Positions 18,170 to 27,310 of a stretch of DNA of 64,000 nucleotides are shown here, piece by piece. Under the pieces are notes generated by a model. That model made no database searches. It was not told where the DNA came from and saw only the letters and a list, made by a program, of their open reading frames with translations. Every line of letters starts with the position of its first letter. The stretch's first letter is position 1. The translations under genes and the position numbers were made by a program. The stretch comes from Thiomicrorhabdus sp. 6S3-12 (GTDB taxonomy: Bacteria; Pseudomonadota; Gammaproteobacteria; Thiomicrospirales; Thiomicrospiraceae): contig NZ_JAGETW010000001.1 of NCBI RefSeq assembly GCF_017571475.1, forward strand, positions 558,001 through 622,000, given 5' to 3'.

Positions 18170-19264
18170 ATGATTCAAGAAGTGGTCCAAAAAACATTAA
18201 AACCTCTTACAGTCGATATCGACCACGGGAAATACACCACCGAGGTGCTATCCGAGCTGGGTAAAATTGATGCCTACAGCCCGCATATCCCTTCGCAAAA
18301 CGGTGGCAAGCTGGATCTGTTCAAAACCATTCACAACATGGCCCTGGTATCCGAAGAGTGTATGTCGACCGGCTTTATGATGTGGGCACATACGGTCTGC
18401 GCATGGTATATCGAAAACGCAGACAACGAATACCTGAAAACCGAAATCCTGCCGAAAATGATGACAGGCGAACTGTTCGGTGCAACATCTCTGTCCAACC
18501 CGATGAAATACTTTGCCGGTATCGAACCGCTGAAAATTTCTGCGATCGAAACCGAAGACGGCTATATCCTCAACGGCGCTTTGCCATGGGTATCCAACAT
18601 CTGGCCTGAATCCGACAAGCATTTCTTCGGATCGATTTTCCACGTACAAGACGAAGAAGGCAACACGCTTAGAGACGCGATGGCATTGATCCCATGCGAT
18701 CTTGAAGGCCTGACTCTGCAACAGCAGGTTGAATTTGTCGGTATGGAAGGGACTGGAACTTTTGCAATGGTGTTTGACAACGCTTTCCTTCCGAAAAAAT
18801 ACCTACTGGCAGACCCAGTCGGACCTTATCTACAAAAAATCAAAGCCGGATTTGTACTTCTGCAAGCGGGTATGGCCGTTGGCGTTATCCAAGGCTGCAT
18901 TAACGAAATGAATCAATCCAACCTGTCACAAAGCGCAATCAACCAGTATCTGGACAACACGCCGGAAGAACTGCAGGAAGAGCTGAATGACGCGGTAGAA
19001 ATTGTTAAAGAACTTTGTGAGACACCTTTCACACCTGGCGATGAGTTTTTCCGCTCCGTTCTGGAAGCCCGCCTGTTGGGTGCAGAGATTTGTAAACGCG
19101 CGGCAGACTCGGTTATGCAGCATGCCGGTGCAAAAGGCTACATCGTAGATGCGCCTGCACAGCGCAAATGGCGTGAAGCCTATTTCGTGATTATTGTCAC
19201 ACCATCAATCAAGCATTTACGTAAAGAAATTCAACGTCTGGAAGTCGGTCTAGAAGCCGCTTAA
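18170..19264 (+). CDS. Acyl-CoA dehydrogenase-fold flavoprotein of unknown substrate
   Basis: 364 residues with the acyl-CoA dehydrogenase fold. The middle beta domain is [41 protein letters not shown], and the C-terminal helical bundle contains [28 protein letters not shown]. Classical enzymes then have a YEGT-like motif with the catalytic Glu; here the segment reads [15 protein letters not shown], so that Glu is absent. This resembles flavin monooxygenases of the DszC/SfnB group more than true dehydrogenases, though no such activity can be proved from sequence. The start MIQEVV has AAGGAG upstream. It sits between the OsmC-like gene and a rubredoxin reductase, which may supply electrons. 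Confidence 0.85.
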   Translation: MIQEVVQKTLKPLTVDIDHGKYTTEVLSELGKIDAYSPHIPSQNGGKLDLFKTIHNMALVSEECMSTGFMMWAHTVCAWYIENADNEYLKTEILPKMMTGELFGATSLSNPMKYFAGIEPLKISAIETEDGYILNGALPWVSNIWPESDKHFFGSIFHVQDEEGNTLRDAMALIPCDLEGLTLQQQVEFVGMEGTGTFAMVFDNAFLPKKYLLADPVGPYLQKIKAGFVLLQAGMAVGVIQGCINEMNQSNLSQSAINQYLDNTPEELQEELNDAVEIVKELCETPFTPGDEFFRSVLEARLLGAEICKRAADSVMQHAGAKGYIVDAPAQRKWREAYFVIIVTPSIKHLRKEIQRLEVGLEAA

Positions 19265-19302
19265 AAGCAGCTGAGGCAAGGGCGTTTCAAAGGAGTAAAG
19301 TT

Positions 19303-20679
19303 ATGACCGAAGAATATCGCAAGTACATCTGTAAAGTATGCGGCTTAATTTACGATGAAGAAGAAGGTGATCCGGATTCAGGGCTTGCTCCTGGAACACG
19401 TTTTGAAGACATCCCTGAAGATTGGTACTGCCCTCTATGCCTTGTCAGTAAAGCCGACTTTATTCCGCTGGATCAATTGCCTAAAGCTGTTGCGGATGGC
19501 GACTTGCCGAAACACAAAGTCAGCGAGTATGCCGATGTCATGATTATCGGTTCCGGCTATGCCGGCTGGCAGGTTGCCGAATCAGTTCGTCGTGAACTAC
19601 CTGATGCAGTTATCACACTGATTACCGCCGACGATGGTGTGGTTTACCCTAAACCGTCTTTGTCGATGGCGCTGCGCCAAGAGCGTTCTGCAGAGGACCT
19701 GAAAGAGTATAGTGCACAGCAGAAAGCGACCGAACTCGAGATGGGCGTAAAGACCTTGACTCGCGTTATGTCGGTTAATGAAAAGCGTAAAAAAGTGATC
19801 ACCACCAAAGGAAATTTTCATTACGACAAACTGATCATTGCAACAGGCGCCAAAGCATTGAAACCTGAGGTTGCCGGTACGGTCGGTCATGAAATGGTTA
19901 CTTTGAACGACCTGCCAAGTTATCGTAAATTCCGCAAGTCCATCACGGAAATCGACCACATTACCATTATCGGCGGTGGCCTGATCGGAACGGAAATGGC
20001 GGAAGATCTGGCGGAGGCCGGCATGTCGGTCACAATGATGGTTCGTGAAGAGCAATTAATGCCGGGGATGCTGCCTGAGAAAATCGCCAAAGATCTGGCC
20101 GATAAACTGACCGCAAAAGGTGTTGAAATCCGTTTTGGTCAGATGGTTTCTGAAATGAACGGGGCTAGCGGCAGCTATGAGTTGAAACTAGATTCTGGCG
20201 AACAGCTCAATACCGGCATGGTACTGTCTGCAATTGGTATCGCGCCAAATATCGGACTTGCCAAGAAGCTTAATCTGGAAATCAACCGTGGCATTAAGAT
20301 TAATGACTATTGCCAGACCTCTAATCCTGATGTGTATGCACTGGGCGACTGCGCCGAGTCTGAAGCGGGCGTGCAAGCTTTCTTGGAACCGATTCGACGT
20401 CAGGCAACCGCTATCGCTGCGCACTTAAAAGGCGATAAGGATCTTCCATTCCACGCGGTTTCCCCATTGATTAAAACCAAAACGTCAACTCTGTCGATTA
20501 TGCTGAGCCTGCCGCTTGGTACGAATGATCAGGAAGGCTGGGAGACGGAAACCGACATCGGTGAAAATCATAAGCTGGTGTACAAGGACAACGAAGACCA
20601 CCTGCTCGGTTTCGCCTTGAGCGGCGATCTGGTTAATCAGGCCAATACCCTGTACAAACAGATCAATCCAAACAGCTAA
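19303..20679 (+). CDS. Rubredoxin domain fused to FAD-dependent NAD(P)H reductase
   Basis: 458 residues. The N-terminal rubredoxin domain (about 5-55) has both Cys pairs, [18 protein letters not shown] and [13 protein letters not shown]. Then comes a pyridine-nucleotide-disulfide-type reductase with FAD motif [13 protein letters not shown] (about 80-93) and NAD motif [21 protein letters not shown] (about 225-245), plus the late [16 protein letters not shown]. It should pass electrons from NAD(P)H through FAD to rubredoxin iron within one chain. As the last gene of the sigma-54 operon it is a natural electron donor for the flavoprotein before it. A plus-strand terminator follows. Confidence 0.92.
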   Translation: MTEEYRKYICKVCGLIYDEEEGDPDSGLAPGTRFEDIPEDWYCPLCLVSKADFIPLDQLPKAVADGDLPKHKVSEYADVMIIGSGYAGWQVAESVRRELPDAVITLITADDGVVYPKPSLSMALRQERSAEDLKEYSAQQKATELEMGVKTLTRVMSVNEKRKKVITTKGNFHYDKLIIATGAKALKPEVAGTVGHEMVTLNDLPSYRKFRKSITEIDHITIIGGGLIGTEMAEDLAEAGMSVTMMVREEQLMPGMLPEKIAKDLADKLTAKGVEIRFGQMVSEMNGASGSYELKLDSGEQLNTGMVLSAIGIAPNIGLAKKLNLEINRGIKINDYCQTSNPDVYALGDCAESEAGVQAFLEPIRRQATAIAAHLKGDKDLPFHAVSPLIKTKTSTLSIMLSLPLGTNDQEGWETETDIGENHKLVYKDNEDHLLGFALSGDLVNQANTLYKQINPNS

Positions 20680-20710
20680 TTACAGTCCGGCACTTAGCAC
20701 GGACTCCCCT

Positions 20711-20745
20711 AAAACCTCCTCTCTCCCCTACGAGGAGGTTTTTTT
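20711..20745 (+). terminator. Rho-independent terminator of the osmC-like operon
   Basis: ACCTCCTC pairs with GAGGAGGT around a 10-base loop, followed by seven T, about 35 bases after the reductase stop. Confidence 0.9.
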
Positions 20746-21483
20746 ATACCCGCTTTTAAATCTCCTCTTTAACTCAACGCCCGCTCCTGGCAGACAACCT
20801 CCCTTTTAATTGCTTATCTGACGGATGTTGTGTCGCTCATATATGCTTTGTGGGGACGCCCTTAAACATCCAGCCAATCACCGCTATTCGTAAAGTACCC
20901 AGAACGCGCTTACAAGCCTTTGCAAACTCAATCGAAATTAAGCTACCGTCGCTGAGTTGCAATCTTATAGCTCAATTCGGTGCATCATCAGACCAAGGAG
21001 AATATTCCGATTGCACATGCAACGGAAAAAACACAGGCGTGTTTTACGAAAAAGAAAAAAGCTAACGGGGTTAGCATGCGATCCGGAAAAGAGCAGCCTT
21101 CAAGCCCAATAAACTTCCTCCCCAACAAACATCACCTTGAACACGGACCGAACGCCGGGCAAAGAGAAATAGTCAGAATTACACACTATGAATGCGCTTA
21201 TTGTACAAAGACATCTTGATTACAAAATATACGGCATCGCCCGTATGTGCACCCCTGAAGAAAGCTTAAAATCAAAAAATGAAAACTATCGGAAAAAACC
21301 AGTTTAAACATATAAACAGATTATTTAATAACAAGACTGTTTTAAATTAATATTCAGATCGTAAACAATTCTTCGGAAGAAGTAAAAATATCCGTAATTT
21401 TAAATAAACTAAAACAGAATTTTTAAATAAAACTGACTCTACAAACCTGATTTAAGGTTTCATAAAAATCAATTTTTAAATAC
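20746..21483. other. Long non-coding stretch between convergent operons
   Basis: About 740 bases without a convincing gene. Short open frames on the plus strand lack ribosome sites and family resemblance. Two inverted repeats are visible: GCTAAC/GTTAGC at 21061-21075 and ATACGG/CCGTAT near 21225-21245. The stretch may hold a small minus-strand RNA or be decayed DNA. Confidence 0.5.
21053..21076 (-). terminator. Orphan terminator-like hairpin
   Basis: On the minus strand GCTAAC-CCC-GTTAGC is followed directly by TTTTTT. No minus-strand coding gene lies between it and the porin terminator 400 bases away, so it may end an untranslated transcript. Confidence 0.5.
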
Positions 21484-21515
21484 AAAAAAACCCGGTTCAT
21501 GAAAGAACCGGGTTT
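21484..21515 (-). terminator. Rho-independent terminator of the porin gene
   Basis: Minus strand stem AAACCCGGTTC with perfect complement, six-base loop and T run, 50 bases after the porin stop. Confidence 0.95.
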
Positions 21516-21564
21516 AAATAAAAACTCTAAAAGAGGAAATTAATCTGCTTAGTTTATTTCACTC

Positions 21565-22788
21565 TTAGAATTTAACTTCACCCCAAATCCATAGTTTGTC
21601 AGTATCAACCGCATATTCGTCTGCTGAATATGAAGCGTACTTAACACCTACAGTATAGTTTTTGCTTAGCTTTTTCGCTGCCAGAAGGTCGTATTCCGTA
21701 CCGTAGTCCGTGCTACCCACATCGGAGCTGAAATCATGATAAGCGGCAGCCAGCTTCATACCGAATGCTTTACCGGATACTTTCAGGTAGTTATCAACCA
21801 GACCGTCTGCAGGCGTTCCACCAACAGGCCCGATAAACATATCCGCCCAACCGTTATACAGGTGAACCGTACCTAGAGGCGTTTGGAACGAGCTTGTACC
21901 GTCGCCACCCAGTTTTTCCTGACCGGCCAGAACCGTAATACCTTTCACAGCAAGACCCAATTCTGCGCGTGTGTAGTCGCCGCCAATATTAAGATCTTTA
22001 GTGTCTTTATATTCTTGCTGATCAGCATATTCCAAATGGTAAACAAGCTTCATGCTTTCACTCAAAGCTGTTTTGCCGGCAAAACGAATACCCATTGTTT
22101 TGCTGTCTGCACCGGTTTCATAATCCAGGAAGTAGCCATATGCACTTAGCTTACCGAATGGAATGCCTGCAAAATCAATTTTACCCGCATGGCTTTTCAT
22201 CTCAATATCCGCACCAACCGGATTGAAGACATTATTGATGTAAGCATAGTTCAGGTTGATTTTCATCGGCAGAGTCGCATTCAAACTCGCACCTGTATAA
22301 ACCTGCTCTTGCTGGCGCCAGCCGACATTACCCAGGAAGCGTGTATCCATAATGATTCGCTGCTTACCGGCTTTGATTTTAAGTCCGTCTGTTTGATAAC
22401 CGACCCAGTACTGGTTCATAGTCGTCATATCCGGATCAAGAACCACGGCTTTCGTGTTGTCGCCACCCGCTTCCGGACCGGCCGGTACAAAGTAATCGCT
22501 GCGATCGTAAGCCGAAGTATTCGACATTTCGACAAAGCCGTTAAAGCCTTGATAAGTACCGGTCAGATAACCTAAACGGGTACGCAGAGTCAAAGCGCCT
22601 GCATCGTCTTTACCATCCTGCTCGACGCCTTCATAACGTAGACGTGCATCGATGCTCGGAGTTCCGCCAGTCAAAGCTTCAGTAAAGCTTTCTGCCGCCG
22701 CCATATTAGGCGCCAAGAAAAGTGAAGCACTTAAAGTTGAAAGACCCAAAACGGAATAAATCTGTCGGGTAAGAGTGTTTTGTTTCAT
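21565..22788 (-). CDS. Outer-membrane porin, alginate-export/OprD-like beta barrel
   Basis: 407 residues with a Sec signal peptide (about 1-32, ending PNMAAA before ESFTEAL). The mature chain has alternating amphipathic strands, starting with PSIDARLRYEGVEQDG and ending with the terminal Phe (WIWGEVKF) needed for BAM insertion. The KAGKQRIIMDTRFLGNVGWRQQEQVYTG segment resembles alginate-export-type porins. AGGAGA precedes the ATG. The gene is monocistronic, has its own terminator and a very clear sigma-54 promoter. It lies next to a sigma-54 activator and an ABC importer operon, so it probably serves uptake of the same solute. Confidence 0.88.
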   Translation of the reverse strand: MKQNTLTRQIYSVLGLSTLSASLFLAPNMAAAESFTEALTGGTPSIDARLRYEGVEQDGKDDAGALTLRTRLGYLTGTYQGFNGFVEMSNTSAYDRSDYFVPAGPEAGGDNTKAVVLDPDMTTMNQYWVGYQTDGLKIKAGKQRIIMDTRFLGNVGWRQQEQVYTGASLNATLPMKINLNYAYINNVFNPVGADIEMKSHAGKIDFAGIPFGKLSAYGYFLDYETGADSKTMGIRFAGKTALSESMKLVYHLEYADQQEYKDTKDLNIGGDYTRAELGLAVKGITVLAGQEKLGGDGTSSFQTPLGTVHLYNGWADMFIGPVGGTPADGLVDNYLKVSGKAFGMKLAAAYHDFSSDVGSTDYGTEYDLLAAKKLSKNYTVGVKYASYSADEYAVDTDKLWIWGEVKF

Positions 22789-22821
22789 AGCTGTCTCCTG
22801 GTTAAAACTATCTTTTTAAAT

Positions 22822-22838
22822 AGCCCTTTAGGTGCCAA
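22822..22838 (-). promoter_or_regulatory. Sigma-54 promoter of the porin gene
   Basis: Minus strand TTGGCACCTAAAGGGCT: strong -24 element and GC at -12, with 10 bases between GG and GC, 34 bases before the ATG. Confidence 0.85.
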
Positions 22839-22929
22839 AAACAATATTTCCTTATAAATCAATAAAATAGCTAAATAACGGGTGTTTAATGGGTTTTATA
22901 ATTAAAAAACACGCCCTTCTTTGTAGTAA

Positions 22930-22942
22930 TTTGTTATACAAA
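22930..22942. promoter_or_regulatory. Palindromic activator site upstream of the porin promoter
   Basis: TTTGTTATACAAA, a 13-base inverted repeat of the TTGT-N3-ACAA type seen between cynS and the osmC-like operon. Its centre is 100 bases upstream of the -24 GG. Confidence 0.65.
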
Positions 22943-23050
22943 CTGGTTTAACTTTGTACGCAATTGATCATAAAACAGGTGGATTGAATAAAATAAAAAT
23001 ATAAATTCAATACAACTTTAATTAAAACTTAAAACAAGATTTTAAAAACA

Positions 23051-23085
23051 AAAAAGCCCGGGTAAAAAATCACCCGGGCTTTTTT
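23051..23085 (-). terminator. Rho-independent terminator after the GAF-type activator gene
   Basis: AAAAAGCCCGGGT with perfect complement ACCCGGGCTTTTT, 8-base loop and T runs in both directions, about 20 bases after the stop at 23106. Confidence 0.93.
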
Positions 23086-23105
23086 ATTTAATTTCAGGAT
23101 TATGG

Positions 23106-24767
23106 CTAGCCTAATCCCAGTTTTTTAAATCGATAGTTATACTGCCTTGGTGTCATATTTAACATCCTTGCCGCATGACTTTTATTACCGTGTGCTCTCT
23201 CCAGAGCCTGCAGCAGAATATCTTTTTCAGATTCGCTGACTTTCCAGTAATTGCGCTTGATTTCATCGCTGCCGTTTCTGGACATAACCTGCGGAGCAAA
23301 TGTCGCCTCATATTGTGGCTGCGGCTCCATGCGCGTCGATATCTCGTCGTTCACCGAAATCGCTTTGACCTCATCTGGCTGCTCGGTCGTTTCGCCATTA
23401 AAGACAATTCCGCTCTCCTCGCGGATGATACGTCGAATCAGCCGGTCGGTAATCATCTGACCGTCTTCGGCCAATAACACCGCCCGTTTGATAATATTTT
23501 CCAGCTGACGGATATTCCCCGGCCACTCATAAGTTTCCAGGAACGCAATAGCCCCGCGGTCAAAAATCACATTGGTGTGATACTCTTGGTTGGCCTGATT
23601 CAGGAAATGGCGGGCCAACAAGCGAATATCGCCGTCACGCTCGCGCAATGGCGGCAATTCGATAGGGAAAACATTTAAACGATAGAATAAATCCAAGCGG
23701 AAGTTACCCTCGTTTACCGAAGTTTGCAGGTTTTTATGCGAAGCGACGATGATTCGCACATCAACCGGTATCGGTTTGTTCGAGCCGACGCGGGTAATGG
23801 TTCTCTCTTCAAGTACTCGCAGCAGTTTAGCCTGCAAGCCAAAATCCAGATCCCCGATTTCATCCAGGAACAAGGTGCCGTGATGCGCCATTTCGATTTT
23901 ACCCGGCTTGGTCTGAGTTGCACCGGTGAAGGCACCTTTTTCGTGACCGAACAGTTCAGATTCCAGCAACTCCAGCGGAATCGCCGCACAGTTTATCGCG
24001 ATAAAAGGCCCGTCCTGGCGATTGGACGCCATGTGCAGCATACGCGAAAACTTCTCTTTACCGGTTCCGGACTCACCTTTAAGCAAAACGGTCACCGAAA
24101 CATTCGCCGCACGCGCGGCCTTGCTTAAAGCGCCCATCACAGCAGGACTTTCCCCGATAATGCCGTACTGACTTCCCTGACTCAACGCCACGGCACGCAG
24201 CTGCTCGTTCTCTTCTTTAAGAACCTGAGTCTGCTTCTCAAGCATGGCATTAACCGAAAGAATCTCACTGACAAAAATCGCAATCAACTTAAGGATGCTC
24301 AGATCTTTATCCAACGCACGGGAGCGGTTTTTCAGACGGTTAACGGCTAAAACTCCGATGGTTCTCCCTTTCCGGATAATCGGCACGGCAATAAACGCGA
24401 CCGGCTCCTGCGGCAGCGTCGAACGGTCAACCGTACGGCACAGGTAGTCTTCTTCCAGGTCGATATTGGGAATAATAATCGGCATCCCCATTCTCATTAC
24501 CTTACCGGTAATCCCTTCATTGTCCGCGAACCGGCTGCGAGCGATTTCCACTTCGGTCAAACCGAACGCGTAAGCGGTATAGAGAATCGGTTCACTCTTC
24601 TCCCTCAGCAGAACTCTGCCGCGGTTCAACCCCATCTGACGTGAAATCAGACTCAAAATGCGCACTATCGCCTGTTCCGGTTCATTGGCGCGCTCAATCT
24701 GTTCTGCGGCTTCCTTGATCACCACATATTCAGAATGTTCTGCAATATCGAGTGCTTCCAATGCCAT
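23106..24767 (-). CDS. Sigma-54 dependent transcriptional activator, NifA-like (GAF-AAA+-Fis)
   Basis: 553 residues. A GAF sensor domain (about 25-165) is followed by a sigma-54 interaction AAA+ domain (about 200-435) with Walker A GESGTGKE, the sigma-54-contacting loop GAFTGA and Walker B GTLFLDEIGDL. A C-terminal Fis-type helix-turn-helix follows (KSHAARMLNMTPRQYNYRFKKLG). The NifA-like layout suggests a bound small ligand or partner protein as signal rather than phosphorylation. GGAGG precedes the ATG by 5 bases. Position between the porin and the ABC importer operon makes it the likely activator of the TTGT-N3-ACAA-associated sigma-54 promoters. It is not near nif genes, so nifA itself is not implied. 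Confidence 0.9.
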   Translation of the reverse strand: MALEALDIAEHSEYVVIKEAAEQIERANEPEQAIVRILSLISRQMGLNRGRVLLREKSEPILYTAYAFGLTEVEIARSRFADNEGITGKVMRMGMPIIIPNIDLEEDYLCRTVDRSTLPQEPVAFIAVPIIRKGRTIGVLAVNRLKNRSRALDKDLSILKLIAIFVSEILSVNAMLEKQTQVLKEENEQLRAVALSQGSQYGIIGESPAVMGALSKAARAANVSVTVLLKGESGTGKEKFSRMLHMASNRQDGPFIAINCAAIPLELLESELFGHEKGAFTGATQTKPGKIEMAHHGTLFLDEIGDLDFGLQAKLLRVLEERTITRVGSNKPIPVDVRIIVASHKNLQTSVNEGNFRLDLFYRLNVFPIELPPLRERDGDIRLLARHFLNQANQEYHTNVIFDRGAIAFLETYEWPGNIRQLENIIKRAVLLAEDGQMITDRLIRRIIREESGIVFNGETTEQPDEVKAISVNDEISTRMEPQPQYEATFAPQVMSRNGSDEIKRNYWKVSESEKDILLQALERAHGNKSHAARMLNMTPRQYNYRFKKLGLG

Positions 24768-24847
24768 CTTTGCCTCCTATCCTTTTGCTCTCTGCCTGAG
24801 AATTTTGTTATATCATTTGTCCGGTTAATTTAACGCAAGGAGTCTTT

Positions 24848-25051
24848 ATGCCTATCGCCTGCGATCTTTACAGTCAACTGGAACTCGCCGCTATGCGCGG
24901 CCAAACCGTTGAACTCTATGCCGACAATGATCTGCGCTACAGAGGATCCATTTCCACACTTGCCACTGAAAAGGGCAAGGAGTACCTGATTACCCCCGAG
25001 CAACAGAAAATCCCGCTTGAGGAGATCGACCGAATTGAAACCTTAAATTAA
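24848..25051 (+). CDS. Rof/YaeO-like protein (possible Rho inhibitor)
   Basis: 67-residue acidic protein resembling Rof (YaeO), which binds Rho and blocks termination: the start PIACDLYSQLELAAMRGQTVEL and the later KEYLITPEQQKIPLEEIDRIE follow the family pattern of C-D-x-Y-x-x-LE-L-A and a final strand ending D-x-I. AAGGAG lies 7 bases before the ATG. It is divergent from the sigma-54 activator gene. The resemblance is short, so the call is tentative. Confidence 0.6.
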   Translation: MPIACDLYSQLELAAMRGQTVELYADNDLRYRGSISTLATEKGKEYLITPEQQKIPLEEIDRIETLN

Positions 25052-25069
25052 AATCCGCGACTGTTAATA

Positions 25070-25097
25070 ACAAAAAAGGGCCTGCGCAGGCAGGCCC
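25070..25097 (-). terminator. Rho-independent terminator of the first ABC importer operon
   Basis: Minus strand GGGCCTGC pairs perfectly with GCAGGCCC around a 4-base loop, followed by six T, 50 bases after the permease stop. Confidence 0.92.
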
Positions 25098-25148
25098 AAC
25101 CTCAAAAGAGCACAACACGTAAATCGTTAATCATTCTATTTCGACTCA

Positions 25149-25982
25149 TCAGCTTGCATGCCATGAGTAACGTTTGATCAGGAATACCGCTACCGCATCC
25201 AGCAGGTAACCGATCACACCGATTACCACGACCATCGCCGCCAGGGTGTCATAAGCCAGGGTGTCACGCGCATCGTTGATTGCGTAACCCAGACCCGAAG
25301 TAACTCCGAGATACTCGGCAGGAACCAGGACAACCCATGCAACACCGACCGCCAGACGGATACCTGCAAACACATCTTGTGCGATTGCCGGCATAATCAC
25401 TCTACGCAACATCTGGAAACCATCTGCACCCAGGTTGCGAGCGACACGGAACCAGTTTGGATCGATACGCTGCACGCCGTGCGCGGTACCAAATACAATC
25501 GGCCAAACCGTCGCCATAACAATCAGGAAGACAATCGCACCGTCCCAAGTATCATACGCCAGTACCGCAATCGGCATCCACGCCAGAGGACTGATCATGC
25601 GCAGGAACTGGAATGGCATGTTAGCAACCTGACGCATTCCTACGAAGTACCCCATCAAAACACCCAAAGGCACCCCGATGACAATCCCCCAGAACAGACC
25701 ATAGATGATTCGTTCCAGACTGGAAATAATGGTATCGTTCAGAAATTCCGTACCAATCAGCGCCCAAAGCGCGCTCAGGGCTGGGCCCGGAGCAAAATCC
25801 GCAAAGGCTTCGGTATCCGGGTTGTTAGCGATCAGAAGCCCGCCGATCCACCACATAAACAGCAGGATCGACATACCCAGAATGGAATTAATTGTACTTT
25901 GCGCCCATACAGGCATCTTTTTAAAATTCACCGATAACTGAGAGAAGAACTCAGCCGGCATACTTATTTGTGCCGTACTCAT
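25149..25982 (-). CDS. ABC transporter permease, NrtB/CmpB/SsuC type (system 1)
   Basis: 277 residues with about six membrane segments and the EAA loop WFRVARNLGADGFQMLRRVIMPAIAQDVFAGIRL. The family imports nitrate, cyanate, bicarbonate, taurine or sulfonates. Its start overlaps the binding-protein stop (ATGA), so the two are coupled. It is last in an ATPase, binding protein, permease operon. The closeness of cyanase favours a nitrogen compound, perhaps cyanate, but substrate is not proven. Confidence 0.9.
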   Translation of the reverse strand: MSTAQISMPAEFFSQLSVNFKKMPVWAQSTINSILGMSILLFMWWIGGLLIANNPDTEAFADFAPGPALSALWALIGTEFLNDTIISSLERIIYGLFWGIVIGVPLGVLMGYFVGMRQVANMPFQFLRMISPLAWMPIAVLAYDTWDGAIVFLIVMATVWPIVFGTAHGVQRIDPNWFRVARNLGADGFQMLRRVIMPAIAQDVFAGIRLAVGVAWVVLVPAEYLGVTSGLGYAINDARDTLAYDTLAAMVVVIGVIGYLLDAVAVFLIKRYSWHAS

Positions 25983-27238
25983 AGTTCAAACACCTCTTGA
26001 CGGACGGTTGGGTTAGCAGGATCAACGCCCTTAACCTTATCCCAAACACCGAATTTATCCATTGCGTTCTTAACATAGTCGTAGTTGACCAGGTCTTTGG
26101 TTACAAAATCGGTATCCAGATTCTGCAAGAAAGTGGTGTCACCGGTAACCAACGTCTCTTTCAGCTGATCGACGATAAACTTGGTCGCTGAAGGATATGG
26201 ATACGGGTTAAAGTCAATACGACCCACATCCCAATCTTCGTGTTTGATCGCATCAGGATTCTGGTAAGAAGCCGGGTTGTAGTCCGTCATCGCTTTAATA
26301 ACCGCTTTAGCCGGCATTGGAAGGTAACGCTTACCTTCGCGGGACAGCATCTTGGCCACTTCTTCTTTATTTTCCTGAGCGTAAACAGAACCGCGAACAA
26401 CCGCATTCATAACTTTCTGCGACCACTCTTGCTGCTGCTGGACATGCTCGTCATGCATACAAACAACACAACATGGGTGGTTTTTCCAGATATCACCGGT
26501 AAAGCGCAGCATCTTCGCACCCGCTTTCATTTCACCGAACGCATTGAACGGCTCAGCTACGATATAAGCGTCGATTTTCTTCGCCGCAAGTGCAGGAGGC
26601 ATATCCGGTGGAGGCATGATCTGCAGGTTAACCTGATTCGGCTTAAGCTTATCTGTCTGATCCTGAATCACTGGCTCAAGACCGGCATTTTTCAAAGCCA
26701 TCTGCAGCACGATATTGTGCATTGAATACCAGTAAGGCACGGCAATCTGCTTACCGCCTAGGTCTTCGAATTTATCAACACCGGTATGTTTACCGACAAC
26801 CAGACCGGAACCGTTGGTGTGCGCCCAACCGGTAATAGTGACCGGGAAATTATTGTTATAACGCATCCATACTGGAATCGGTTTCAGGAAGTGAACCAGG
26901 TTAAATTTGTGTGCCGCAAAGCCTTCAATCAACGGCGACCATCCACGAATCAAAGTCGGCTTCTCAACTTTAAGACCTTCTTCTTCAAAGAAACCCATAC
27001 CGTGAGCAACCAATAGAGGGCTGGCATCGGTAATCGGCAGGTAACCGATCTTGACCACTTCGTCAAAAGGCTTGTCTGCAGCCATCGCCTGGCTCGACAT
27101 ACTCATCCCACCCATCGCGGCGGCTAGACCACCCGCAGCGGCCATAGAGTCTAGAATAAACTCACGACGACCCTTCTCAGGGTTAAAAACGTAGTCGTGG
27201 TGTGACATAGGGTTATCAGGGCTGCAATATTGACACAT
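25979..27238 (-). CDS. Tat-exported NrtA/CmpA-like substrate-binding protein with N-terminal Cys motif (system 1)
   Basis: 419 residues of the NMT1/NrtA-type binding fold: VKIGYLPITDASPLLVAHGMGFFEEEGL at the start of the mature chain, IAVPYWYSMHNIVLQMAL in the middle and KNHPCCVVCMHDEHV later. The twin-arginine motif GRREFILD is at residues 23-30, followed by a hydrophobic stretch ending SSQAMA. Unusually, the chain opens with MCQYC, a CxxC pair ahead of the Tat motif. The start is fixed by AGGAGAG 7 bases upstream. The second system at 30605 has the same architecture with a longer Cys-bearing extension. Confidence 0.9.
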   Translation of the reverse strand: MCQYCSPDNPMSHHDYVFNPEKGRREFILDSMAAAGGLAAAMGGMSMSSQAMAADKPFDEVVKIGYLPITDASPLLVAHGMGFFEEEGLKVEKPTLIRGWSPLIEGFAAHKFNLVHFLKPIPVWMRYNNNFPVTITGWAHTNGSGLVVGKHTGVDKFEDLGGKQIAVPYWYSMHNIVLQMALKNAGLEPVIQDQTDKLKPNQVNLQIMPPPDMPPALAAKKIDAYIVAEPFNAFGEMKAGAKMLRFTGDIWKNHPCCVVCMHDEHVQQQQEWSQKVMNAVVRGSVYAQENKEEVAKMLSREGKRYLPMPAKAVIKAMTDYNPASYQNPDAIKHEDWDVGRIDFNPYPYPSATKFIVDQLKETLVTGDTTFLQNLDTDFVTKDLVNYDYVKNAMDKFGVWDKVKGVDPANPTVRQEVFEL

Positions 27239-27310
27239 AAAATCTCTCCTAAAGTTTGACGGCAAATGCTGAAAATCCAGCTGACATAAAATTAAAAAAC
27301 AGTTAAAAAA

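Larger units (their letters stand above)
22789..23105. other. Porin control region and activator-gene terminator
   Basis: About 315 very A/T-rich bases without coding capacity. They hold the porin sigma-54 promoter, its palindromic upstream site, and the terminator of the next gene. Confidence 0.8.

Noticed and set aside
18170-19264. Calling the flavoprotein an acyl-CoA dehydrogenase
   Set aside because: The usual catalytic Glu motif is missing, there is no ETF or fatty-acid gene nearby, and a rubredoxin reductase follows instead.
20850-21065. Possible 71-residue plus-strand protein
   Set aside because: No ribosome site, no family resemblance, and it lies past a strong terminator; treated as non-coding.
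23106-24767. Calling the GAF-type activator nifA
   Set aside because: The domain layout is NifA-like, but no nitrogenase genes are present, and the neighbours point to cyanate or another nitrogen source.
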